Shown in pieces: positions 15,133-24,090 of a DNA stretch of 33,068 nt. Source of the stretch: Lachnospiraceae bacterium (GTDB taxonomy: Bacteria; Bacillota; Clostridia; Lachnospirales; Lachnospiraceae); NCBI GenBank assembly GCA_016288825.1, contig JAEELH010000090.1, positions 1 through 33,068 of the forward strand. Direction: 5' to 3'. The notes under the pieces are model-generated. The model had not been told where the DNA came from, ran no database searches, and was given only the letters and a program-made list of their open reading frames with translations. Numbering within the stretch: the stretch's first letter is position 1; every line of letters starts with the position of its first letter. Made by a program: the position numbers and the translations under genes.

Positions 15133-17406
15133 TTATTTTGCTGCAAGAGTTTTGATACCGTCTGCCCATCCGAAGTAAGGTGTCATATCTGTAGGGATGG
15201 TATCAAGGTTAACTCTCTCTGTAGAGAATACATAAGCCTCGGATCTCTGATAGATCGGGATCTCAACGCCCCAGTCCATGATGATCTCCATAGCTGCCTT
15301 ATAAAGGCCCTTGCGGTAGTTCTGATCTGTAGACTGACGAGCTGTAATGATCAGATCATCAAGATCCTCATCGTTGATCTTGTAGTAATTGGTTGAACCC
15401 TTGCTGTGATACAGCTGATACATATCGGGATCGGAACCTGACTGCCATGCTGCACACCACATCTCAGCTACACCTGTCTGATATGAGCTGTAAAGATCTG
15501 AAGCATTGGCAAGGTCGTTAACTGTAAGTGTAAGACCGATCTTTGCGAAAGCATCTGCAGCGTTCTTAAGAAGCAGGAATGAAGGATGATCTCCTGTACC
15601 GCCTCCGCCGATATTAACCTGGTACTCAAGCTTAGCGCCTGCAGGAGCTGCTGTAAGCTTGCCGCCCTCTACAGTATAGCCGGCCTTCTCGAAGTATCCG
15701 AGAGCTGCCTGAAGAGCCTCATCATACTTCTCGTCTCCGGTCTCGCCGCCCTGATAGATATCATTGCCGTCAACATCCTTGGAGTAAGCAAGCTGGTAAC
15801 CGTCATCGGTAACCTGAGGAGCTGCCCAGGATGTATTGGAGATAGGATAGTTGATAACTGAAGCAGTGCTGCCGTAGTAAGAATCAATAGCCTCATCACG
15901 GTAAGCTGCGATAACAGTTCCGATAGCCTTACGAAGAGCCTTGGACTCCTCAGATGCGGGATCATCGCCAACCTTTACGTTGTCAGCTGAAATACCAATG
16001 TATCCGTATCCACGGAAGTCGATAAGCTTGGTTGTGATGATGTCTCCGTCAAACTCGTTAGGATCTGAAAGTCCGTTGATCTCTGCGATCTGGGAAGCGA
16101 TCTCTGTTGAGTATGTAGGATCTGCAATATCGATAGTACCTGTCTGGATACCGGGAACCTTGTCGGCTTCCTGTGTATCGATGAAGTTCAGATATCTGGT
16201 TGCGGGTGCACCCTCGTAATATGAAGGGTTGGACTCAAGGTATCCTGTACCGTTGGAGTAGCTCTTGTATACGTAGGGACCTGCACCAAGGGGCTCAGTT
16301 GTCTTAGCACGTACTGTGGAAAGATCACCCTTGTCAAATCCGAACTTGTTGTTATCGTAATCATACTTGGAAGTATCACCATAGTAATGAAGGGGTGCTA
16401 CATAGAAACCAAGCTGATAGATAAATGAAGCATCAAGCTCTGTTGTTGTGATAGTCATGCTGTAATCGCTGGTCTTAACGATACCGGAGATGTTAGCAGC
16501 GGAATCACCTGTGGAAACACCTATGGTGGGATAATCATATACATCAGCAGGGATAAGATCTGCAAGAGCTGTACCGGCTGTCTCCTTCTCCATGTCTGAG
16601 AAGTTCCATCCGTACTGATTACCGATAGCAATGAAGAAGTCCTTTGCTGTAGCGCCGTCCTCAAGGTCAAAGCCCCAGTTAGCAGCTGCGTCCTTCATGG
16701 ACATGGACTCATCTCCGAAGTAAGCCTGGATCTCCTCGCAGAACTTAACTCCGCCGTCATTAACTGCATCCCAGAATGCCTTCTGCTGCTCCTCGGTCCA
16801 GAGTGAGAAGTCTGTGTTGTCCTCACCTGCTGCTCCGATGAGTGCTGAAAGAGTGCTCATACCCTCACGGTACTCAGCCATACCCTTGATGGGTGAAGAA
16901 TAAAGAGTTGTTGATCCGTTATATGTGGGATCTGCATATACATAAAGTGAAAAGATAACATCATCGATGGTAACGGGCTCTCCGTCGGAGAACTTGATGT
17001 CGTCACGCATCTTAACGTCATATGTAACGGTTCCGTCAGAATTCTCGGTTACAACGATATCTGCGGGACCGGTATAAGTATACTCTGTTCCGTTGTACTC
17101 ACGGGTCTCTCCCTCGATTCCGTTAAGTACGGGATTGGACACACGGTCAACATTCATGAGCAGGATCTGTGTAAGACCTACAAATCTCTGGTCATCAACA
17201 TTCTGTGCGAAGAAAGGTGAAAACTTCTGCTCAAAACCTGTGGAGCAAGCCACGAGTCTTGTCTCGTTTTCAGTTGCCTGTGACTGGTCGCCAGATTTGC
17301 CGGAATCTCCGCCCTTCTGGCCTGTGCTGCCGCCACCGCATGCTGCAAGTGAAACTGTCATTGCAGCTGCAAGAATGACGCCAAGCCACTTCTTAGCGTT
17401 TCTCAT
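15133..17406 (-). CDS. oppA: Oligopeptide-binding lipoprotein, OppA-like (SBP family 5), oversized
   Basis: This is a 757-residue solute-binding lipoprotein, well above the 540-600 usual for OppA. The signal peptide ends in the lipobox SLAACGGG (Cys about 23), followed by a Gly/Ser linker. The SBP_bac_5 core is visible in [34 protein letters not shown] and in the C-terminal lobe ([28 protein letters not shown]). Extra length lies between about residues 180 and 300, with acidic, Trp-rich segments. It is the first gene of the opp operon, with AGGAGG nine bases before the ATG and a strong promoter. It captures peptides outside the membrane and delivers them to OppBC. Confidence 0.92.
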   Translation of the reverse strand: MRNAKKWLGVILAAAMTVSLAACGGGSTGQKGGDSGKSGDQSQATENETRLVACSTGFEQKFSPFFAQNVDDQRFVGLTQILLMNVDRVSNPVLNGIEGETREYNGTEYTYTGPADIVVTENSDGTVTYDVKMRDDIKFSDGEPVTIDDVIFSLYVYADPTYNGSTTLYSSPIKGMAEYREGMSTLSALIGAAGEDNTDFSLWTEEQQKAFWDAVNDGGVKFCEEIQAYFGDESMSMKDAAANWGFDLEDGATAKDFFIAIGNQYGWNFSDMEKETAGTALADLIPADVYDYPTIGVSTGDSAANISGIVKTSDYSMTITTTELDASFIYQLGFYVAPLHYYGDTSKYDYDNNKFGFDKGDLSTVRAKTTEPLGAGPYVYKSYSNGTGYLESNPSYYEGAPATRYLNFIDTQEADKVPGIQTGTIDIADPTYSTEIASQIAEINGLSDPNEFDGDIITTKLIDFRGYGYIGISADNVKVGDDPASEESKALRKAIGTVIAAYRDEAIDSYYGSTASVINYPISNTSWAAPQVTDDGYQLAYSKDVDGNDIYQGGETGDEKYDEALQAALGYFEKAGYTVEGGKLTAAPAGAKLEYQVNIGGGGTGDHPSFLLLKNAADAFAKIGLTLTVNDLANASDLYSSYQTGVAEMWCAAWQSGSDPDMYQLYHSKGSTNYYKINDEDLDDLIITARQSTDQNYRKGLYKAAMEIIMDWGVEIPIYQRSEAYVFSTERVNLDTIPTDMTPYFGWADGIKTLAAK

Positions 17407-17459
17407 TTCATTTAACCTCCTCTTGTTCTGCCGCTTTAACGCGACACATTAACTTTTAT

Positions 17460-17488
17460 ATTTTATACTCCTATAGGCGTTTTGTCAA
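17460..17488 (-). promoter_or_regulatory. Promoter of the opp operon
   Basis: On the minus strand TTGACA (17483-17488), 17 bases, then TAAAAT (17460-17465): near-consensus. It lies 54 bases upstream of the oppA start. The leader carries AGGAGG at 17416-17421 and a two-codon mini-ORF, AUGAAAUGA (17411-17403), whose stop overlaps the oppA start codon. Confidence 0.8.
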
Positions 17489-17495
17489 TTTTAAC

Positions 17496-17524
17496 TTGCT
17501 CTTTTCACCACATTTTCGTATGAT
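17496..17524 (+). promoter_or_regulatory. Promoter of the divergent membrane protein gene
   Basis: TTGCTC (17496-17501), 17 bases, then TATGAT (17519-17524). Transcription would be expected to start near 17531, which is the A of the gene's second in-frame ATG, so the mRNA may be leaderless. Confidence 0.45.
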
Positions 17525-18040
17525 ATGAACATGAGTAAGAATAAATGGTCACATCTTAATGATTTCCGTCCGGACGAATCCGGTAGGTATAAATACGAGG
17601 GAGAGTTCCTCCACTATACCGGAGACAGGGTGCGCACCCTGCTTCTGCTTTGGATCCCCTCCGTCCTTTCCTTCCTGCTCCTTTTTGGCGCAGGCTTCTT
17701 TCCGCGTACATTTATAGGAAGTCATATTGCAGCCATAGTCGGATATATCGCCGGCGTTATCCTGAGCGTCGTGGCCTTATGCAAGTTATATAGTCTTACT
17801 TCCCGGGGTGAGGATGTCCCTGCCTATGTTTACGAGAAGACTCTCAAAAGACTGCCCGGGATATATATGACTTCTGCCTTTATGATGATCACATCTGTTA
17901 TTGCGTCCGTTGTGCTTCTTATAATGGATGCTTCTACTATTTCCCTTATTAATGAAACAGCGACCATAGTCCTAAGGACCATAGCCGCCGTTTTATTCAT
18001 GTTTCTGTTTTTCAAGTCTCGTTCTATCGAGCTGTCTTAG
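17525..18040 (+). CDS. Four-helix membrane protein of unknown function
   Basis: This is a protein of about 170 residues. A hydrophilic N-terminal stretch (HLNDFRPDESGRYKYEGEFLHYTG) is followed by four hydrophobic helices: TLLLLWIPSVLSFLLLFGAGFF, HIAAIVGYIAGVILSVVALCKLY, SAFMMITSVIASVVLLIM and VLRTIAAVLFMFLFF. No ribosome binding site precedes the ATG at 17525 or the ATG at 17531, and the likely promoter places the transcript start at the second one. It is divergent from oppA and convergent with the peptidase gene, whose stop is only 11 bases away. No family motif recognised; a role beside peptide uptake would be guesswork. Confidence 0.75.
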   Translation: MNMSKNKWSHLNDFRPDESGRYKYEGEFLHYTGDRVRTLLLLWIPSVLSFLLLFGAGFFPRTFIGSHIAAIVGYIAGVILSVVALCKLYSLTSRGEDVPAYVYEKTLKRLPGIYMTSAFMMITSVIASVVLLIMDASTISLINETATIVLRTIAAVLFMFLFFKSRSIELS

Positions 18041-18051
18041 TCCGTCTGTTC

Positions 18052-19755
18052 CTATTCCATTCCACTGAGATCATACTCATCCAGGAAACGGTCTGCTTTA
18101 GCACAAACCTTTTTGAAATTATCCGAATCCATAGGGCTGGCAAGGCCGGCCTTTTTAAGCATATTAAGCACAGTGTCCGAGCCACCCTGAGTGGTGTATG
18201 CCATATACTTTTTCCATGCCGCATCCATATCATCCTGGATCATAGCCCAGAATTCAAGGGAAACAGTCTGTGCCAGACAGTAATCAATGTAGTAAAAAGG
18301 ACTGGTATATATGTGTGATTGTCTCTGCCATGCGAAGCCCTGTGCATAAAAAGGTATCTGACCATCAAGTGAAACCCAGGGCATGTAAATTCCGGTAAGG
18401 CGCTTCCACTCAGCATCGCGCTCTGCGGGCGTCATCTCGGGGCGCTCATATACGATATGCTGGAAGTGATCCACCATGGTACCGTAAGGAATGAAAAGCA
18501 ATGCCGCAGCAAGATGGCTGTAAAGATACTTTTTCGTATCATCACCAAAGAATTCCTTGGCCCAGGGCCATGCGAAAAACTCCATGGACATGGAATGGAT
18601 CTCTGCACCGTCCATGGTAGGACATACCGTACTTGAGGGAATACGCTTTTCGTTGAGGTAATCCTCGAAAGCATGGCCCGCCTCATGGGTAACGACCTCC
18701 ACGTCTCCCTGAGTACCATTGAAGTTGGCAAAGATAAAGGGTACCTTGTACTCATAAAGAGGCATCTGATATCCGCCGCCTCTCTTGCCCTTCTTGGAAA
18801 GCACATCCAGAAGCTCGTTTTCACGCATCATTGCGAAAAACTCAGCAGTCTCCGGTGAAAGCTCATTATAAAATCTGCTTCCCGCATCCAGGATATCGTC
18901 AGCACTTCCACAAGGTCTGGGATTACCACTGCGGAACTCAAGCGCCATATCACTGTAGGAAAGGGGATAATTCATACCCAAACGCTCTGCCTGTCTGCGG
19001 CGAAGCTTGTCTGCCACAGGTACAAGGAAATCACGGACATTGGCACGGAACACCTCAATGGCATCCTTATCAAACCAGTTACGCTTCATCCTGCAGTAAC
19101 CCAGGCCGGTATAGCCGTCAAATCCAAGGGTACGTCCCATACTATCACGAAGATGCACAAGCTCATCATAAATGGAATCCAGACGATCCTTTTGCTCCAT
19201 GAACCAGGCGCCCTCTGCCATCCAGGCATTGTGACGTCTTGTATCGTCTGCATCAGTCTTAAAGGGAGTCAGCTGGGAAAGAGTATATACTCCACCCTCA
19301 AAGGAGATCTGAGCGGAAGCTATGAGCTTCTCGTACTCAGTCATAAGCTTTGCTTCCTTTTGCAGTTCCTCAACTATCTCCGTTGAAAAAGTCTTATTCT
19401 CAAGTTCAGCATTGATAAAGATTATCTCTCCGAACTCTTCCTCCAGTTCCTTTCTGAAAGGACTTTCAAGAAGAGCATCTCTCCACATCTTGAAAGACTC
19501 CATGACGAGTGGCAGGGACTCATCCCAGTAATTGACCTCATCATCATAGAATTTGTCATTGGTATCGATATCATGCCTTACATTGGCGATGCAGACAGTT
19601 GTGTCGATATGTCTGTCATATTCATCAAAGGCGATGAAAGCTTTTTTAGCGGCCTCAGCGTCTTTAGCATTTTTAAAGTCTGAAATCAGACTTGCAAACT
19701 TTTTATTTATCTCTTCTGTTGAAACCCTCTCATAGGGCATTTCCGAAAACTTCAT
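18052..19755 (-). CDS. pepF: M3-family oligoendopeptidase (PepF-like)
   Basis: This is a 567-residue zinc metallopeptidase, normal length for the M3B family. The catalytic motif is VVTHEAGHAFEDYL (HExxH, about residue 354), with the downstream Glu region (SMSMEFFAWPW) that completes zinc binding. There is no signal peptide, so it acts in the cytosol on short peptides. It starts with MKFSEMPYERV, preceded by AAGGAA. It lies beside the opp importer on the same strand, and cutting imported oligopeptides is the natural role. Exact specificity is unknown, and the pepF symbol denotes family similarity. Confidence 0.9.
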   Translation of the reverse strand: MKFSEMPYERVSTEEINKKFASLISDFKNAKDAEAAKKAFIAFDEYDRHIDTTVCIANVRHDIDTNDKFYDDEVNYWDESLPLVMESFKMWRDALLESPFRKELEEEFGEIIFINAELENKTFSTEIVEELQKEAKLMTEYEKLIASAQISFEGGVYTLSQLTPFKTDADDTRRHNAWMAEGAWFMEQKDRLDSIYDELVHLRDSMGRTLGFDGYTGLGYCRMKRNWFDKDAIEVFRANVRDFLVPVADKLRRRQAERLGMNYPLSYSDMALEFRSGNPRPCGSADDILDAGSRFYNELSPETAEFFAMMRENELLDVLSKKGKRGGGYQMPLYEYKVPFIFANFNGTQGDVEVVTHEAGHAFEDYLNEKRIPSSTVCPTMDGAEIHSMSMEFFAWPWAKEFFGDDTKKYLYSHLAAALLFIPYGTMVDHFQHIVYERPEMTPAERDAEWKRLTGIYMPWVSLDGQIPFYAQGFAWQRQSHIYTSPFYYIDYCLAQTVSLEFWAMIQDDMDAAWKKYMAYTTQGGSDTVLNMLKKAGLASPMDSDNFKKVCAKADRFLDEYDLSGME

Positions 19756-19770
19756 AGTAATGTTCCTTGT

Positions 19771-20436
19771 CTAGTTAGTTCCGTCGTCATACTCCAAGCC
19801 GTTCTCATCAAGATAGTCCTTGAAGAAATCTCCATAGCTTCCATCCTCATCAAGATAAGGCATGATCTCTTCCATATCTCCCTTGAAGCTATCCATAAAG
19901 TTGAGATTTGATGTAATAGCGCTGTAAGTAACGATCATAAGGATGATGGACGCTCCTGCAGTAACTATTCCCGCAATCGCCATTCCTTTTCGTCTCGAAG
20001 TTTTTGACAAATGAACAATACCGAATACTACTGCAAGGATTGCGGTAACAATATTGCAGCACGTGCAGAATATTAAAATTGAAATAATACCCAGCACCAG
20101 TGATGCGATGGCAAATCCGTCGTTATACTGGTTAGCATAGTTGTTATGATAATTATTCTGATAGCTGTTCTGGTACTGTCCCTGATCGTTCTGATACTGA
20201 TAGTTCCACTGGGAAGAGTCAGCCTGAGGCTGAGGCTCGGGTTCTATCTGCTTTCCAAACTGTAAATCCGGTTGCGGCTGCGGCCGGGGCTCCGGTTGAG
20301 ACTCCGGCTGAGGCTGAGGCTCCGGTTGAGACTCCGGCTGAGGCTCTGCGTTATTGATCTCCTCTGTTGATACCGTCTCAGAATTTTGTGTATCCGTATC
20401 CTGAGTGCTATCCCAGGGTTCAAAATTATCTGACAT
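19771..20436 (-). CDS. Membrane protein with Pro/Gln/Glu-rich N terminus and DUF4190-like domain
   Basis: This is a 221-residue protein. Residues about 28-70 are a low-complexity series of PEPQPQPESQ units; residues 75-100 are Tyr/Asn/Gln-rich (YQYQNDQGQYQNSYQNN). Two membrane helices follow (FAIASLVLGIISILIFCTCC...VTAILAVVFGIVHL and GMAIAGIVTAGASIILMIVTYSAI), the pattern of DUF4190. The acidic C-terminal tail (DEDGSYGDFFKDYLDENG) probably ends outside the membrane. AAGGAGGG precedes the ATG. It lies 15 bases upstream of the peptidase gene, so the two may be co-transcribed. The function of such proteins is not established. Confidence 0.75.
   Translation of the reverse strand: MSDNFEPWDSTQDTDTQNSETVSTEEINNAEPQPESQPEPQPQPESQPEPRPQPQPDLQFGKQIEPEPQPQADSSQWNYQYQNDQGQYQNSYQNNYHNNYANQYNDGFAIASLVLGIISILIFCTCCNIVTAILAVVFGIVHLSKTSRRKGMAIAGIVTAGASIILMIVTYSAITSNLNFMDSFKGDMEEIMPYLDEDGSYGDFFKDYLDENGLEYDDGTN
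20288..20347. repeat. 30-bp in-gene tandem repeat
   Basis: Two 30-bp units (20288-20317 and 20318-20347) beginning GGCTCCGGTTGAGACTCCGG differ at only two positions, with more degenerate copies to the left. They encode the ten-residue unit of the Pro/Gln/Glu-rich segment. Unit gain and loss would keep the reading frame. Confidence 0.75.
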
Positions 20437-20449
20437 GGTTTCCCTCCTT

Positions 20450-20716
20450 TTATTTCCTTAATTGGTTTGCTATACCCATAAACATACTCATGAATACACC
20501 GAAAAGCAGTATAGATATCAAATAGACTATACAAATACCTATCCCAACGGATACTATCCTTTTCTTCTCATAAGTATAGCTGTAATAAAAGCCGGCCACC
20601 TGACCGGCTATAGCTGTTATGATCGCAAGCCATGGGATAAGAGACAAGAAGATTGCCAATATCCCGCATACAAGAGGTAAAACCTCCAGTATCCTGCGTT
20701 TTGTTTCGTCACCCAT
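20450..20716 (-). CDS. Small two- to three-helix membrane protein
   Basis: This is a protein of about 88 residues from the ATG at 20716 (MGDETKRRILEVLP), which directly follows the stop of the hydrolase gene (TAGTATG). The track start at 20749 would overlap that gene by 32 bases. The helices are LPLVCGILAIFLSLIPWLAIITAIAGQVAGFYY and VSVGIGICIVYLISILLFGVFMSMFM. It resembles the DUF4190-type protein encoded next, and the two probably belong together. No known function. Confidence 0.65.
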   Translation of the reverse strand: MGDETKRRILEVLPLVCGILAIFLSLIPWLAIITAIAGQVAGFYYSYTYEKKRIVSVGIGICIVYLISILLFGVFMSMFMGIANQLRK

Positions 20717-20717
20717 A

Positions 20718-21374
20718 CTATCGCCCCATGGATCTGATGTACCGCGCAAGTGTGGTCTTATGGATCACATAAGAAAAATGATCCTCTCCGGGAAGTATCT
20801 CAAGTCTGCTGCCCCGGATGGCTTTGGCAATACTTTCGAAATGACTCTTTTTACATATATCCCGCTCCCCCGCCATAATGAGGGCCGGCACATTGATCTG
20901 TCCGAGATCGGACTCTCTGATATCTGGTTCTCTGAGCATAAGCTCATCCAAGGGGTCATGACTTTTCCTGAAGTCCCTTTTGATCTCCATCCTGGTACCA
21001 AAAGTAAGGGCCCGTGGAGAAAGATTGGGTCCGCAGGCAACAATGCCGTAGATCAGATCCGACCTTTTCATTGCTACCATGAGAGCTATGATCGCCCCGT
21101 CGGAAAAACCTGTTATCAATGGCTTTTCAATATTTAAAGACTCAATAAGCCTGATGATATCCTCAGCCATGTCGGAATAGTGGTATTCCTTTTCCTTGGC
21201 GGAAAGGCCGTGGCCCCGAAGATCCACCGCATATATCTCGTATTCATTCTCCAGGTCTTCGCATAGTTCGTCAAAGATATGATGATCTTCTTTGTTACCA
21301 TGCAAAAGGAGGAGTGGTTGCCCCTCCCCTGTGTGTTCATAATATATTACGTGGTTATCAAGCTGAATTACCAT
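20718..21374 (-). CDS. Alpha/beta hydrolase
   Basis: This is a 218-residue cytosolic hydrolase of the alpha/beta fold. The oxyanion segment is LLLLHGNKED (about residues 20-29), the nucleophile elbow is ITGFSDGA (Ser about 92), the acidic residue lies in IMAGERDICK (about 170), and the catalytic His is in PGEDHFSY (about 198). DLRGHGLS is also typical of the family. It lies three bases after serS on the same strand and is likely co-transcribed with it. The substrate is unknown; small esters are the usual guess. Confidence 0.88.
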   Translation of the reverse strand: MVIQLDNHVIYYEHTGEGQPLLLLHGNKEDHHIFDELCEDLENEYEIYAVDLRGHGLSAKEKEYHYSDMAEDIIRLIESLNIEKPLITGFSDGAIIALMVAMKRSDLIYGIVACGPNLSPRALTFGTRMEIKRDFRKSHDPLDELMLREPDIRESDLGQINVPALIMAGERDICKKSHFESIAKAIRGSRLEILPGEDHFSYVIHKTTLARYIRSMGR

Positions 21375-21377
21375 AAT

Positions 21378-22667
21378 TTATTTATTAGGAATAAGAACTT
21401 CCTTGCCTCCCATATAAGGACGAAGTGCCTCGGGGATGGTTACACTGCCGTCCGCCTGAAGGTGATTCTCCAGAAATGCGATGAGCATACGGGGCGGTGC
21501 AACAACTGTATTGTTGAGGGTGTGGGCAAAATACTTGTCTCCGCCCTCAGCCTTGACCCTGATACCCAGTCTTCTTGCCTGTGCATCTCCGAGATTAGAG
21601 CAAGATCCAACCTCAAAGTACTTTTTCTGTCTGGGGCTCCACGCCTCAACGTCGCAGGACTTAACCTTAAGATCCGCAAGATCTCCGGAGCAGCACTCAA
21701 GAGTACGTACGGGAATATCCATGCTTCTGAAGAGATCAACAGTGTTCTTCCAAAGCTGATCATACCAGTACTTGGAATCCTCAGGCTTGCAGACAACTAT
21801 CATCTCCTGCTTTTCAAACTGATGGATCCTGTAAACACCGCGCTCCTCGATGCCGTGAGCTCCCTTTTCCTTACGGAAGCAAGGGCTGTAGCTGGTCATG
21901 GTATAGGGAAGGTTGGCTTCTTCAAGGATCTCTCCCTTGAATTTACCGATCATGGAATGCTCTGAAGTACCGATAAGGAAGAGGTCCTCTCCCTCGATCT
22001 TGTACATCATGGCGTCCATCTCCTCGAAACTCATTACTCCGTCAACTACGTCGGAACGGATCATGAAAGGAGGTACGCAATATGTGAATCCGCGATCGAT
22101 CATGAAATCTCTGGCGTATGAAATAACGCCTGAGTGAAGTCTCGCAATATCTCCCATAAGGTAGTAGAAACCATTGCCTGCCACACGACCTGCAGCCTCA
22201 AAATCAACGCCGTTGAAAGAAGCCATGATATCTGTGTGATAAGGGATCTCAAAATCGGGAACCAAAGGCTCGCCGAACTTTTCGATCTCAACATTGCAGG
22301 AATCATCAGGTCCCAAAGGAACGGAAGGATCAATGATATTGGGAATACGCATCATGCAATCCTTTACCTTGGCTGCATACTCCTTTTCCTTTTCCTCAAG
22401 CTCTGCAAGGCGCTGGGCATTGGCAGTAACCTGTGCCTTGACAGCTTCTGCCTCCTCCTTTTTGCCCTGCTTCATAAGCTCTCCGATCTGCTTGGAAAGC
22501 TTATTGCGGTCAGCACGAAGATCGTCAGCCTCGCCCTTGGCAGCTCTGGACTTCTCATCATAAGCGATGACCTCGTCTACCAGTGGAAGCTTATGGTCCT
22601 GGAATTTCTTTTTAATGTTCTCACGAACTATATCCGGATTTTCCCTCAAAAACTTAATATCTATCAT
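21378..22667 (-). CDS. serS: Seryl-tRNA synthetase
   Basis: This is a 429-residue class II aminoacyl-tRNA synthetase that charges tRNA-Ser and tRNA-Sec with serine. The N-terminal coiled-coil arm (about residues 28-105, KSRAAKGEADDLRADRNKLSKQIGELMKQGKKEE...) binds the tRNA. The catalytic core has the serine-site TSEHSM, motif 2 FRKEKGAHGIEERGVYRIHQFEKQEM and the motif 3 region APPRMLIAFLENH. AAAGGAG precedes the ATG. It follows glyA with a 113-base spacer that has no clear terminator or T-box. Confidence 0.97.
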   Translation of the reverse strand: MIDIKFLRENPDIVRENIKKKFQDHKLPLVDEVIAYDEKSRAAKGEADDLRADRNKLSKQIGELMKQGKKEEAEAVKAQVTANAQRLAELEEKEKEYAAKVKDCMMRIPNIIDPSVPLGPDDSCNVEIEKFGEPLVPDFEIPYHTDIMASFNGVDFEAAGRVAGNGFYYLMGDIARLHSGVISYARDFMIDRGFTYCVPPFMIRSDVVDGVMSFEEMDAMMYKIEGEDLFLIGTSEHSMIGKFKGEILEEANLPYTMTSYSPCFRKEKGAHGIEERGVYRIHQFEKQEMIVVCKPEDSKYWYDQLWKNTVDLFRSMDIPVRTLECCSGDLADLKVKSCDVEAWSPRQKKYFEVGSCSNLGDAQARRLGIRVKAEGGDKYFAHTLNNTVVAPPRMLIAFLENHLQADGSVTIPEALRPYMGGKEVLIPNK

Positions 22668-22780
22668 ATTTCTCCTTTACTACCGCGGTCCCTCGACAGG
22701 CTCGGATCCCATAAGAAAGTTTCTAATATCTTTCGCGGAGCCAGATTACGCTTTATAACGCGCGAGCGTGATCGCCATTA

Positions 22781-24028
22781 TCAGAATCCTGCCGGCAACG
22801 GATGCTTATCAGTAAGTTTCTTTATGATCTCCGAAGCCTTTTCGATACCTGCCTCGCGCTCATTGATAACTGTAGCGATAGCCTCAGCAACCTGGTCAAA
22901 ATCAGCTGTGTCAAGTCCACGGCTGGTTGCTGCAGGAGTACCGAGACGGATTCCGCTGGTAACGAAGGGTGACTTAGGATCGTTAGGTACTGTATTCTTG
23001 TTGGCTGTGATATGTGCCTGATCCAGCCACTTTTCAACCTCTTTACCTGTAAGTTCCTTGCGGATAAGATCCACAAGCATAAGGTGGTTATCTGTACCGC
23101 CGGATACGATATCCACGTCACGTGACATAAGGCCTGCTGCCAGTGCCTTGGCATTGTCAGCTACTGCCTGCATATATGTCTTAAACTCAGGCTGCATAGC
23201 CTCCTTGAAGCAGATAGCCTTAGCTGCAACAATATGCATCAGAGGGCCGCCCTGGATACCGGGGAACATAGCCTTGTTGAAATTGTATTTTTCATTAGCC
23301 TCTGCGGAAGCGAGGATAAGTCCTCCTCTGGGTCCGCGAAGAGTCTTATGTGTTGTAGTAGTAACAACATCTGCATAGGGAACCGGTGAGGGATGGAGAC
23401 CTGCTGCTACAAGTCCTGCGATATGAGCCATATCTACCATCAGGAAAGCTCCTACCTCATCTGCGATCTCCCTGAACTTCTTGAAGTCAAGGGTTCTTGC
23501 ATATGCGGAAGCACCTGCGATGATCATCTTGGGCTTGCATTCTTTGGCGATGGCCATAACATTATCGTAATCGATAAAGCCCTCATCATTAACGCCGTAA
23601 GGAACAACATGGAAGTACTTTCCGGAAAAGTTAACCGGGCTTCCGTGAGTCAGATGTCCGCCGTGATCAAGGCTCATACCCATAATGGTATCACCGGGCT
23701 CAAGTACTGCGAACTGAACAGACATATTAGCCTGTGCTCCGGAATGGGGCTGAACATTGGCATAGTCAGCTCCAAAAAGCTGCTTAGCCCTCTCCCTTGC
23801 AAGTTCCTCGGCAACATCCACAACCTCACATCCACCATAGTAACGCTTGCCGGGATATCCCTCAGCGTACTTGTTGGTAAGAACCGAACCCATCGCACTC
23901 ATAACAGCGGGGGATACCCAGTTCTCTGATGCGATAAGCTCAATGTGGCCTGCCTGCCTGTCGTACTCATTGCGGATCACGTCTGCGATCTCGGGGTCAA
24001 CTGCTCTGATGTCCTCTAAAGAATACAT
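22781..24028 (-). CDS. glyA: Serine hydroxymethyltransferase
   Basis: This is a 415-residue PLP enzyme that interconverts serine and glycine with tetrahydrofolate, supplying one-carbon units. The PLP-lysine motif is [17 protein letters not shown] (Lys about 228). Other family motifs are [23 protein letters not shown] and SGAQANM. Length is normal. GAGGAG lies six to eight bases before the ATG. It lies between secDF and serS on the same strand, so serine metabolism and serine charging are neighbours. Confidence 0.97.
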   Translation of the reverse strand: MYSLEDIRAVDPEIADVIRNEYDRQAGHIELIASENWVSPAVMSAMGSVLTNKYAEGYPGKRYYGGCEVVDVAEELARERAKQLFGADYANVQPHSGAQANMSVQFAVLEPGDTIMGMSLDHGGHLTHGSPVNFSGKYFHVVPYGVNDEGFIDYDNVMAIAKECKPKMIIAGASAYARTLDFKKFREIADEVGAFLMVDMAHIAGLVAAGLHPSPVPYADVVTTTTHKTLRGPRGGLILASAEANEKYNFNKAMFPGIQGGPLMHIVAAKAICFKEAMQPEFKTYMQAVADNAKALAAGLMSRDVDIVSGGTDNHLMLVDLIRKELTGKEVEKWLDQAHITANKNTVPNDPKSPFVTSGIRLGTPAATSRGLDTADFDQVAEAIATVINEREAGIEKASEIIKKLTDKHPLPAGF

Positions 24029-24090
24029 GTCTCTCTCCTCTTCTGTGGTTGTAAGGGTGTGAAAGTTCCAACTATATGCAGAGTTCCTTA

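Noticed and set aside
22668-22780. T-box-like GGGACCGCGG upstream of serS
   Set aside because: The spacer from glyA is only 113 bases. The conserved TGGN bulge, the specifier stem and a competing terminator are not visible, so a T-box riboswitch is not supported.
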